Source of the DNA: JAHECW01 sp036351195
GTDB lineage: Bacteria > Acidobacteriota > Thermoanaerobaculia > Thermoanaerobaculales > Sulfomarinibacteraceae
Direction: 5' to 3'
Assembly (NCBI GenBank): GCA_036351195.1
Contig: JAZBOQ010000050.1
Location: 108,838-172,837 of the forward strand
DNA: 64,000 nucleotides
Position numbers and translations under genes: made by a program. Each line of letters opens with the position of its first letter. Position 1 is the stretch's first letter. This document shows positions 46,858-54,686 of the stretch, in pieces. The notes below the pieces were generated by a model. That model had not been told where the DNA came from. It worked only from the letters and a program-made list of their open reading frames with translations, and did not search any database.

Positions 46858-47637
46858 TCAGAAGGTGTAGCGTCGGTCCTGCTCGAGCTCGGTGACCGGC
46901 AGGGGCATCTCGGTGGTGGCAAGCTCGGCGCGGAGCTCTTCAACGTAGGGCGGCTTGAAGTGGTAGAGGTAGACCGGAACCTCCCGCCGGAGCTTGGCCA
47001 GCTCGCCGGCCAGGGTCTTCGGGGTGAGGTGAAGGCTGACATCGGCCACCGCCTGCAGTCGATTGGGAAACGAGCACTCGGTGATCAGGGCCTTGAGGTT
47101 CGGAGTGGCGTCGGCCACCTGCCAAATGCGCTCGGTGGGCCCGGTATCGGAGGTGAAGAGCACGCTGGACGCGCCTTGCCGGAGGAGGAAACCGGTGGTG
47201 GGGACGATGTGATTGACAGGGATGGCGGTGACCTCCAGGTCGCCGCCCGCGAGTCCGGTGATGACGAACGGCTCCTCGGCCACGGTCTCCTGAAAACGGA
47301 CCGACGGCTCCACGTGGTCCGGGATTCGGCTGAAGTCCGGCCAGGTGTCGTTGTTGAAGAGGTGTCTCCGAACCGCGCCGAGAACCCGCTTGCTGCAGTA
47401 GATGGACACCGGATCCGGGTGGGTGCCGAAGATGTTTTCGATGAGAAAAGGAAGGGTAGCCGTGTGGTCCATGTGGGTGTGGGACACCAGGACGTGGCGG
47501 ATGTCGCGCTGCTCATCGATGGTCAGGGCGCGGGTAATGGCGCCGGCGTCGACGACCACCGAACGATCGATGAGAAAGCAGGTCATTCGGCAATCGGGGC
47601 TGTCTCCGCCGTAGCTTCCCAGGATGCGGAATTCCAT
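46858..47637 (-). CDS. metallo-beta-lactamase fold protein, class II cyclic-nucleotide phosphodiesterase-like
   Basis: Protein of 259 residues with the metal motif H53-T-H55-M-D57-H58, whose setting (SHTHMDHTATLPFLIENIFG) resembles the class II cAMP phosphodiesterase signature. Other metal ligands are likely in VNHIVPTTGF, FTSDTG and the C-terminal YHFKPPY. The usual reaction would be hydrolysis of cyclic AMP or GMP; the substrate is inferred only from the signature. The ATG at 47637 lacks a Shine-Dalgarno, but TATACT ends six bases upstream. It is divergent from dprA. Confidence 0.8.
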   Translation of the reverse strand: MEFRILGSYGGDSPDCRMTCFLIDRSVVVDAGAITRALTIDEQRDIRHVLVSHTHMDHTATLPFLIENIFGTHPDPVSIYCSKRVLGAVRRHLFNNDTWPDFSRIPDHVEPSVRFQETVAEEPFVITGLAGGDLEVTAIPVNHIVPTTGFLLRQGASSVLFTSDTGPTERIWQVADATPNLKALITECSFPNRLQAVADVSLHLTPKTLAGELAKLRREVPVYLYHFKPPYVEELRAELATTEMPLPVTELEQDRRYTF

Positions 47638-47687
47638 TCAGGAAGTATACCCGACGAGCCGCCGCCCGGCGGCGTTACCATGGGGTG

Positions 47688-48788
47688 ATGACGCCCGCTC
47701 GCGCGCAACCTCGGCTCCGACTCGCCCTCCGGCTGGCGGGGGGAGGCAGGGCCACCCGACGGCTCATGACCGGCGGCGATGACAAAGATCCGCTGTGGTC
47801 GCGGGCCCCGGCGGCCCTCAAGACCGAGGTCGCTCGTCTCCTCGATGACGAAGTGCCGCGAGTCATGGATTGGCTCAAGAAGGAGGGGTGGCGGTGGCTG
47901 GTGCCCGGCGACGACGGCTACCCACCGGGCCTCGAGCACACGGCGGATCCCCCCCTCGGGCTTTTTGTCCGCGGCGAGCTGAGAGCCGCACCCGTGGTGG
48001 CGGTGGTGGGTTCGCGCCGGGCCACCGCCTATGGTCTTCAGGTAGCGCGAATGCTCGCCGAAGAGCTCGCGCGCGCCGGCGTCGTGGTCGCCTCGGGGAT
48101 GGCCCGGGGGGTGGACGCGGCGGCCCACGAGGGCGCCCTGGCCGTGGGCGGCCAGACCTGGGCGGTCCTGGGGACGGGACCGGACCGCGTCTACCCGCCG
48201 GAGCACGGCGAGCTTTCGCGAGCCATCGCCGGCGCCGGGGCGCTCCTCACCGAGTACCTCCCCGGAACCGGGCCCCGCAAGCACCACTTCCCGGAGCGCA
48301 ACCGGGTCCTGGCCGGGCTCGCCTCGGCGGTGATCGTCGTCGAGGCGGCCGCGCGTTCGGGGGCGCTGATCACGGCCCGGATCGCTGTCGATGAGGGCCG
48401 GGAGGTGCTGGCCGTTCCCGGCAGTATACTGTCCGATTTCTCGGTGGGGCCGAACACGCTTCTTCGCCTCGGCGCGCGCCCGCTGCTGACGCCGCGCGAC
48501 GTCTTCGCCGCCATCGGGGTCGAAGCACCGGCTCCCGGGAGCGAGGCCGAGGTCGACCACCCGCTGCTGGATCATCTCCCTGCCGGCACCCACGCGGCGG
48601 TGGACGAGCTGGTGAGCCGGTCCGGGATGTCGGTGGCGGAGGTCCACGCGGCGATTCTCGAGCTCGAGCTCGAGGGTGAGGTGGAACGGCTGCCGGACGG
48701 GAGCTATCAACGACGGCGAGCGCCGACCCCCGCTGTTCGGCCGGCGGCGAAGACGAGCAGAGGAGGAGGGCCGCGTGAAAACACCTGA
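47688..48788 (+). CDS. dprA: DNA processing protein DprA (Smf)
   Basis: RecA loader for single-stranded DNA in transformation, 366 residues. The Rossmann domain has VVGSRRATAYG, VASGMARGVDAAAHEGAL and ERNRVLAGLA. A C-terminal winged helix (about 290-345) is present. Start ATG 47688 is preceded by a GTG one codon earlier and by TACCAT six bases upstream; there is no clear Shine-Dalgarno. The 3' end overlaps trmFO by 14 bases. Confidence 0.94.
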   Translation: MTPARAQPRLRLALRLAGGGRATRRLMTGGDDKDPLWSRAPAALKTEVARLLDDEVPRVMDWLKKEGWRWLVPGDDGYPPGLEHTADPPLGLFVRGELRAAPVVAVVGSRRATAYGLQVARMLAEELARAGVVVASGMARGVDAAAHEGALAVGGQTWAVLGTGPDRVYPPEHGELSRAIAGAGALLTEYLPGTGPRKHHFPERNRVLAGLASAVIVVEAAARSGALITARIAVDEGREVLAVPGSILSDFSVGPNTLLRLGARPLLTPRDVFAAIGVEAPAPGSEAEVDHPLLDHLPAGTHAAVDELVSRSGMSVAEVHAAILELELEGEVERLPDGSYQRRRAPTPAVRPAAKTSRGGGPRENT

Positions 48789-50097
48789 GGTCGTGGTCGT
48801 CGGTGGCGGCCTGGCGGGAAGCGAGGCGGCCTGGCAGCTTGCCCGAGCCGGCGTGCCGGTGCGTCTGCTCGAGATGCGGCCCCTCCGGCCGACGCCGGTT
48901 CACACCACCGACCGTCTCGCCGAGCTCGTTTGCTCGAACTCTCTGCGCGGCGACGCGCCCACCAACGCCGTCGGCCTGCTCAAGCGGGAGATGGCCTCCT
49001 TGGACTCGCTGGTGATCCGATGCGCCCGGTCTGCCGCGGTTCCCGCAGGAGGAGCCCTGGCAGTGGACCGGAAGGCCTTCTCACGGGCGGTGACGACCGC
49101 GGTGGAGGAACATCCCGCCATCACGCTCCAGCGGCGCGAGCTCACCACGCTGCCGGCGGGTCCCGCGATCATCGCCACCGGGCCGCTGACCAGTCTCGCT
49201 CTTCACGGCGAACTGGAGCGGCTCCTGGGGGAGGGCGCCCTGGCATTTTTCGATGCAGTGGCGCCGATCGTCGCCGACGACTCCATCGACCACACCCGGA
49301 CCTTCCGGGCCTCTCGGTGGGGTAAGGGCGGTGACGATTACCTCAACATCCCCCTCGATCGAGCCGCCTACGATGACTTCGTAGCCGGCATCCTCGGCGC
49401 GGAGAAGGTGGCCTTCAAGGACTTCGAGGCCGCGGACCTCCGCTACTTCGAGGGCTGCCTTCCCATCGAGGTCATGGCGGAACGCGGCCCCGAAACGCTG
49501 CGCTACGGACCCATGAAGCCGGTGGGACTGGTGGACCCGGCGACGGGAAAGAGACCCTGGGCCGTCATCCAGCTTCGGCAGGACGATCTCGCAGCCGAGC
49601 ACTGGAACATGGTGGGCTTCCAGACCAAACTGACGCATGCGGAGCAGAAGCGGCTCTTCCGGACGCTCCCCGGTCTGGAAAGCGCCCGCTTCGTCCGCCT
49701 GGGCATGATCCACCGCAACACCTTCGTCAACGCGCCCGCCCACCTCGATCCTCAGCTGCGGGTCCGGGTGCGGCCTGACCTCCGCCTCGCCGGCCAGATG
49801 ACGGGCGTGGAGGGCTACGTGGAGTCGGCTGCAACCGGTCTCATCGCAGCGCGGTCGCTGGCCGCCGAGTTCGCCGGTCGCAAAGCGTCGGCACCGCCGT
49901 TGACGACAGCCCTGGGCGGTCTCGTGCGCCACCTCACCGCGCGATCCGCCGAGACTTTCCAGCCGTCCAACATCACCTGGGGCCTCATCGCCTGTCCTCC
50001 CGAGCTGCGGGCGATCCGCAACAAGTCGGAGCGGCGGCTGGCGCAATCCGAGCACGCAGTGGCGGAGGCGTCCGTCTGGGCCGCCTCGCTGGAGTGA
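48775..50097 (+). CDS. trmFO: methylenetetrahydrofolate-tRNA-(uracil-5-)-methyltransferase TrmFO
   Basis: Folate- and FAD-dependent enzyme of 440 residues that makes m5U54 in the tRNA T-loop. The FAD fold is VVVGGGLAGSEAAWQL. Family markers include ELVCSNSLRGDAPTNAVGLLK, YLNIPLD and GMIHRNTFVNAP, and the C-terminal PSNITWGLI. The start is GTG at 48775 with AGGAGGAGG nine bases upstream. The longer frame upstream overlaps dprA with no similarity. Confidence 0.96.
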   Translation: MKTPEVVVVGGGLAGSEAAWQLARAGVPVRLLEMRPLRPTPVHTTDRLAELVCSNSLRGDAPTNAVGLLKREMASLDSLVIRCARSAAVPAGGALAVDRKAFSRAVTTAVEEHPAITLQRRELTTLPAGPAIIATGPLTSLALHGELERLLGEGALAFFDAVAPIVADDSIDHTRTFRASRWGKGGDDYLNIPLDRAAYDDFVAGILGAEKVAFKDFEAADLRYFEGCLPIEVMAERGPETLRYGPMKPVGLVDPATGKRPWAVIQLRQDDLAAEHWNMVGFQTKLTHAEQKRLFRTLPGLESARFVRLGMIHRNTFVNAPAHLDPQLRVRVRPDLRLAGQMTGVEGYVESAATGLIAARSLAAEFAGRKASAPPLTTALGGLVRHLTARSAETFQPSNITWGLIACPPELRAIRNKSERRLAQSEHAVAEASVWAASLE

Positions 50098-50147
50098 TCA
50101 CCGCCGAAGCGACACCCATCGACGCTTCAAGCCCCGAGCTGCAAGCC

Positions 50148-51065
50148 TCAATCGTCCTCGGTCACCGCCCTGGGATGCGCGTCCCGATACACCGCCATGA
50201 GGTGGGCGAGATCGACGCCGGTGTACATCTGGGTGGTGGCCAGGGAGCTGTGACCGAGTAGCTCCTGGATCGCCCTGAGGTCCATCCCGGCCTCCAGGAG
50301 ATGGGTGGCAAAGGCGTGGCGGAGGGCGTGGGGGTGGAGGTGGTGGAGGTCGGCGGTGCGCGAGACAGCCGCGGAGAGAGCTCGACGCACCGAGCGGGCC
50401 GTCAATCGTCCGCCACGCTGGTTGACGAAGAGCGGGTCGTTGCCATCGTGATGGGTCTGCCGCCACCCGGCGCGCTCGGGGAGGTAGCGGGCGATGGCGG
50501 AGGCCGCCTTTCGGCCGAAGGGCACCAACCGCTCCTTCCTTCCCTTGCCCCGGACCCGCAGCAGACGCTCGGGCAGAGCGATGTCGTCCAGATCGACGGC
50601 CACCAACTCGCCGACCCGCAACCCGGCGCCGTACAGCAGCTCGACCATGGCCCGGTCGCGACGGCCGGCCGGACTGTCGGGGAATGACTCCAGGAGACTC
50701 TCGATGGCGTACCGGTCCACCACCTCGGGCTGGCGGCGCGCCTTTTTTGGCAGTGGTACGGCCGTTGCCGGGTTGCTGGCCACCGCCCCTTCGGAGACGA
50801 GGAAGGCGAAGTAGGTCCGGACACACGCCAGCGCGCGCTCCAGTGAGCGCGGAGAGAGGCCGGTAGCCCACAACGAGGCGACGAAGTCGCGCACGTCCGG
50901 TGGCCGGACTGCCTCGGGCCCCGAGCGGAGATTCCGCAGCCGGAGGACGAACCGCGCAACCTCGCGGCGATACGCCGTCAATGTCGCCGGCGAGAGATTG
51001 CGCTCGAACTCCAGGTGCTCGAGGAATGGCTCCTGCAGCCAGACGTCACGATCCCGGGCGCACAT
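50148..51065 (-). CDS. xerC: tyrosine recombinase XerC-like
   Basis: Site-specific recombinase of 305 residues that resolves chromosome dimers at dif. The catalytic set is complete: R150, K174, H246, R249, H272 and nucleophile Y281. The N-terminal SAM-like domain (about 10-100) is of XerC/D size. Two adjacent ATGs overlap the upstream glycosyltransferase stop; 51065 has GAGGA at better spacing than 51068. XerC versus XerD cannot be settled without comparison, but the trmFO neighbour favours XerC. Confidence 0.93.
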   Translation of the reverse strand: MCARDRDVWLQEPFLEHLEFERNLSPATLTAYRREVARFVLRLRNLRSGPEAVRPPDVRDFVASLWATGLSPRSLERALACVRTYFAFLVSEGAVASNPATAVPLPKKARRQPEVVDRYAIESLLESFPDSPAGRRDRAMVELLYGAGLRVGELVAVDLDDIALPERLLRVRGKGRKERLVPFGRKAASAIARYLPERAGWRQTHHDGNDPLFVNQRGGRLTARSVRRALSAAVSRTADLHHLHPHALRHAFATHLLEAGMDLRAIQELLGHSSLATTQMYTGVDLAHLMAVYRDAHPRAVTEDD

Positions 51066-51808
51066 CATTCCTCGCTGGGCTCCGGCGGGTCGAGCTTTCC
51101 GGTGAGCCGCCAGTACGAGATCCGCAGAAGATCGAGGAACATCTCGGTGGAGTGCTGCAGCGGCTGAACCCGCGACGCCTCCACGTGGCTCCACCGCACC
51201 GAGACCTCCCTGATCTCGAACCCCCACCGCCGAGCCCGAGCGAGGAGCTCGACGTCGTAGGCGAACCCGTCGATGCGTTGGGCCGCGGCCAGTTCGCGGG
51301 CGAGATCGCCGTGGAAGAGCTTGAATCCGCACTGGGTGTCGTTGATGCCCCCGATAGCGAGGCAGCGGACGGCCAGGTTGAAAACGCGCCCCATGAGGTC
51401 GCGGTGGAGCGGCTGCCGTCGTTGGATGCGGCCGCGGTCGACGGCCCGGGATCCCACGGCGATCCCCAACGGTGCGGCTCCGGCCAACCGTTCGATCTCC
51501 GAGATGGGGGTGGCCATGTCCGCGTCCGAGAGCAGGACGTGTTCACCCCGGCTCGAGCGAAACCCCGATCGCACGGCGGCTCCCTTGCCGTGGTTGGCGG
51601 AGTGGGAGCGGCAGACGATGGTGACGCCATCGGCTGTGGCGGCCCGTCGGGCCACGGTGAACGTGGCGTCGGCCGAGCCGTCGTCAACGACCACGATCTC
51701 GGCGGGACACCACGTCGGGTGACGGCTCAAATAGCCGACGATCTCGTCGAGGGTCGCGGGCAGCCGCGAGGCTTCGTTGTAGGCGGGAATGACCACGCTC
51801 AGCCGCAT
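51065..51808 (-). CDS. family 2 glycosyltransferase, dolichyl-phosphate glucosyltransferase-like
   Basis: GT-A fold enzyme of 247 residues. VVIPAYNEASRLPATL opens the domain, DDGS (42-45) and the metal-binding DADMATP (95-98) follow, and GGINDTQCGFKLF and VELLARARRWGFEI are typical of the polyprenyl-phosphate glycosyltransferase (Alg5-like) group. No membrane helix is evident, so it is probably peripheral. No Shine-Dalgarno is seen, but TATCAT ends six bases before the ATG. Heptamer repeats lie just upstream. Confidence 0.88.
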   Translation of the reverse strand: MRLSVVIPAYNEASRLPATLDEIVGYLSRHPTWCPAEIVVVDDGSADATFTVARRAATADGVTIVCRSHSANHGKGAAVRSGFRSSRGEHVLLSDADMATPISEIERLAGAAPLGIAVGSRAVDRGRIQRRQPLHRDLMGRVFNLAVRCLAIGGINDTQCGFKLFHGDLARELAAAQRIDGFAYDVELLARARRWGFEIREVSVRWSHVEASRVQPLQHSTEMFLDLLRISYWRLTGKLDPPEPSEE

Positions 51809-51828
51809 GGATCGATGATACCCCGTAC

Positions 51829-51857
51829 GTCGTGAGTCATAGGTCGTGAGTCGTGGG
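51829..51857. repeat. degenerate 7-bp repeat array
   Basis: Four consecutive units read GTCGTGA, GTCATAG, GTCGTGA, GTCGTGG. A 10-base segment (GTCGTGAGTC) recurs after 14 bases. The array lies between the glycosyltransferase start and the end of the RDD-like gene. Confidence 0.7.
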
Positions 51858-51877
51858 CTGTCGACGCGCCGCGGCGG

Positions 51878-52372
51878 TCATTCCACCGGGAGGGTCTCGA
51901 CGGCGCGTCCGCTGGCCAGGGCCAGGGGGCCGCGGCGCGCTCCGAGCAGGCCGGGGAGGCCGAGCAACAGCACGCTCAACGCCGCAACGGCCACGACGCC
52001 GGCGATCCTTCGGGGCGCGACCTTGCCACCGAATTGGACCCCCGCGAGGAGCATTCCCGGCGTGCCCTGGCGAATCGCCACGGACACCGCCGCGGCGAAG
52101 ACCCACCACGCCGCGGCGAGCCCTGCAGCCCAGGGTAGTGCGGCGAGTGTATTGCCGAAACCGAGGGCGTTGAGAACCAACAGGGCCGTTGTGACCACCG
52201 CGAGCACGGCAACGCCGTCCGCCCAGGCGGTCGCCAAGAGCACCAGGGTGGGCGGCGGATGGGGACCGGGATGGGAGGTTTCGGCGGCCGAAGGGGCGGT
52301 CTCCTCGTCGTCAGCGAGGACGTCCCAGTCCCCGGGAAAACCGCGGCGGCCGGAGTCCGGGTCGGGGGTCAT
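51878..52372 (-). CDS. RDD-like integral membrane protein
   Basis: A protein of 164 residues. The first 40 are hydrophilic and Asp/Pro-rich. Three or four hydrophobic segments follow (about 42-70, 76-100, 118-140). ADGVAVLAV in the first and RQGTPGMLLAGVQF between the later ones resemble the RDD domain pattern, although the full Arg-Asp-Asp set is not present. Function unknown. The ATG overlaps the upstream TPR gene stop (ATGA), so the two are coupled. Confidence 0.7.
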   Translation of the reverse strand: MTPDPDSGRRGFPGDWDVLADDEETAPSAAETSHPGPHPPPTLVLLATAWADGVAVLAVVTTALLVLNALGFGNTLAALPWAAGLAAAWWVFAAAVSVAIRQGTPGMLLAGVQFGGKVAPRRIAGVVAVAALSVLLLGLPGLLGARRGPLALASGRAVETLPVE

Positions 52373-54609
52373 CGTTCGTTGAGGCTGCGGATGAAGATCT
52401 CGAGGCGCATGTCGGCGGCCCGGACCTTGTACTTCTGGACGAACTCCAAAAAGCGGACCGCCTCGTCGTCGTCCGGCATGAGTTCGAGCAGCCTGAGGAG
52501 GTGCTTCTCCGCGCCGGTCAGGTTGTAGGCGCGCGACTCAGCGAGGGCGGCGTTGAAGAGGCTTCGCTCGAGGACAGCGATCAGGTCAGGCTGTCCCTCG
52601 TACTGAATCAGAAGATCTTCGGTGATGCTGACGGCCGTGCGAAAGTCTCCGGACCGCAGGGCGGTCTCGAGAGAGGCGGCCTCCGGCTCCACCTCGACCA
52701 CGAGGGCGCGGATTTCTTCCAGGCCCCCGTCGCCGGGATGGACCTTCAGGCCCTCTCCGGCGGCGGTGAACGCCGACCACCACAGGCCCCTGTCGAGGAG
52801 CTCCTGGGCACGCGTCGCCTCTTCCGGGATCGGGGTGGGCGTCGGCGGGGCGAGAGTCTCCTCGTACTTCGCGATCCTCATCTCGATGCGCTGTTGGGAC
52901 AGCCCCGAAGCCGGGAACTCCCGGAGCAGGTGGAGCGCCTCGTCGGTCTTGTTCTGCTTGAAGAGCCGGTCGGCGTTGAGGAGCACTTCGTTCACTGCCG
53001 CTGAATCATCGATCTCGGGCTCCGGGGCAAGGAAGCGGCCGCCGAGCCACACGCCGACCAGCACCACGACGATAGCGGCCGCACCGACGGCTATCAGGCG
53101 CATGGGCAGCTTGCTCTTCAGGCGGTCGAGGAGGGAAACCTGTTCGAAGTCGACGAAGTCGTCGTCGAGATCGTCGCTGAAGAGCTCGTCATTCAGGTCG
53201 TCCACGTCGGTGGCAGATTCCGCGTCCCCGTCAATGAGATCGCCGAAGAGGTCGTCTTCCAGGTCCGGAAGGTCGGGCGAGCCCGAGATCTCCGGTTCTG
53301 CGGGCTCATCGCCGGAAGGCGCTTGCACAGCAGCGCCCTGCTCCCTCTCGAGCTCCTCTTTGAGGATGGTGATCTCGATGTGGTTGGGCCGGATGCCGAG
53401 GGCCTTGCTCACCAGGACGTTGGCGGTGTCGATCTCGCGTTCGTCGAAAGCGTCGCGCGCCTTGCCGAGCAACTCGTCGACCTCGGCTTGGGTCTCGGCG
53501 AGGCGTTTCTTTGCGGTGACGATGAGGTGTCCGGCCTCGGGGTGGTTGGGTTTGACCAGGAAGATCTGCGACCACAGAGCGATGGCGAGGGGCTCGTCGT
53601 GGCGGTCATAGGCCGCCTGTCCCTGCTCGATGAGGCTGGAGATCTCCTCGGCCACCGAGTGCTCGTCGGGCGGCCCGGAGGCGGCGACTTCGTCGGACCC
53701 CGCCATGCCGGCGTCGAAGAGGTCGGCATCCTCCGACTCCGCGATGTCCGGGGGGGCGTCGAAGAGGTCTGCGGTGTCGTCGACCGATGGAAAGGCAGCC
53801 GCGCCGCTTTCCGGACCCGGGAAGGCGTCCGCCGACCCACCGGGCGATGAATCGACAATATCGTTGAACGGATCACTGTTGTCGAACTCGACGGCGAAGG
53901 CGTCGTCCGCGCCGGAATCCGAGCCGGCCAGCGGTGCGGTGAGCGGCTCGGCATCATCGCCGGGATTGAAGGGAGAAGCGGCCGGGGCTTCACTTGCCGG
54001 CGCTTCAGGCTCAGGCTGTGGGGGGACGCCGGGGGCGTCCTGCGACAGGGCGAGGCCGCCGGTTTCGTCGATCTCCTTGAGGGTGGACGCAATCCCCGTA
54101 TGATGGGGGTCCAGCGCCTGAGCCATCATCACGAAGTTGGCCGCCTCCTGGGCATCGCCTTTGGCGAGCGCTTCGCGGGCCTGAACCAGGAACTGCCCGA
54201 CCTGGTTCTCGATCTTCAATGCGTTGTCGATCTGATCGCGGAGGTCGCGGGCCTCGGGATGACCCGGGAGATCGACGAGCACCTTCTCGACCTTTTCCTT
54301 CGCCCCGAGAAAATCTCGCGAGTTGAAGTTGTCCACCGCCTCGATGAGCAGCCCGTTGATGGCCTCCGTGGTCGGGGCCTGGAGCTGGGCGATGATGTCG
54401 CCGAGATCGATCTCGTCGGAGCTCGAGGCGAGCTGGCGCTGAAGGTTGGTAGCGGGGGCGAATCCGGGGTCGAGACGAAGGACGAACTCGAGCCCGATGA
54501 GCGCCTCCTCCCGTTGACCCGCCTGGAGGTTGGTAAGCACCTGTTTGAAGGCGGTCATCACCCGTTCTTGCGCCTGGACCGAAAGGCCTGTGTTTCCTGG
54601 ATATGACAT
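52369..54609 (-). CDS. large TPR-repeat protein with one transmembrane helix
   Basis: Protein of 746 residues with no named family that I recognise. TPR-like helical repeats fill about 10-180 (ALIGLEFVLRLDPGFAP, AKEKVEKVLVDLPGHPEA, AANFVMMAQALDPHHTG) and recur at 320-430 and 540-740. Between them is a long acidic, Pro/Ala-rich disordered stretch (about 190-315) and an Asp-rich run (about 445-490). A transmembrane helix lies at about 503-527, so the N-terminal two thirds are probably cytoplasmic and the C-terminal repeats extracytoplasmic. The start ATG at 54609 follows GGAGAG and a TTGACC-N18-TACCAT promoter. Confidence 0.85.
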   Translation of the reverse strand: MSYPGNTGLSVQAQERVMTAFKQVLTNLQAGQREEALIGLEFVLRLDPGFAPATNLQRQLASSSDEIDLGDIIAQLQAPTTEAINGLLIEAVDNFNSRDFLGAKEKVEKVLVDLPGHPEARDLRDQIDNALKIENQVGQFLVQAREALAKGDAQEAANFVMMAQALDPHHTGIASTLKEIDETGGLALSQDAPGVPPQPEPEAPASEAPAASPFNPGDDAEPLTAPLAGSDSGADDAFAVEFDNSDPFNDIVDSSPGGSADAFPGPESGAAAFPSVDDTADLFDAPPDIAESEDADLFDAGMAGSDEVAASGPPDEHSVAEEISSLIEQGQAAYDRHDEPLAIALWSQIFLVKPNHPEAGHLIVTAKKRLAETQAEVDELLGKARDAFDEREIDTANVLVSKALGIRPNHIEITILKEELEREQGAAVQAPSGDEPAEPEISGSPDLPDLEDDLFGDLIDGDAESATDVDDLNDELFSDDLDDDFVDFEQVSLLDRLKSKLPMRLIAVGAAAIVVVLVGVWLGGRFLAPEPEIDDSAAVNEVLLNADRLFKQNKTDEALHLLREFPASGLSQQRIEMRIAKYEETLAPPTPTPIPEEATRAQELLDRGLWWSAFTAAGEGLKVHPGDGGLEEIRALVVEVEPEAASLETALRSGDFRTAVSITEDLLIQYEGQPDLIAVLERSLFNAALAESRAYNLTGAEKHLLRLLELMPDDDEAVRFLEFVQKYKVRAADMRLEIFIRSLNER

Positions 54610-54618
54610 CTCTCCTCG

Positions 54619-54648
54619 ATGGTACCAAGCAGGGCGACGAACGGTCAA
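54619..54648 (-). promoter_or_regulatory. candidate promoter of the TPR/RDD genes
   Basis: Minus-strand TTGACC (54648-54643) and TACCAT (54624-54619) are 18 bases apart. The -10 ends nine bases before the TPR gene ATG, leaving almost no leader. Confidence 0.55.
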
Positions 54649-54686
54649 CGAATACGGAGGGCCGCGCCCCCTCGCGGGGGCCGTCC

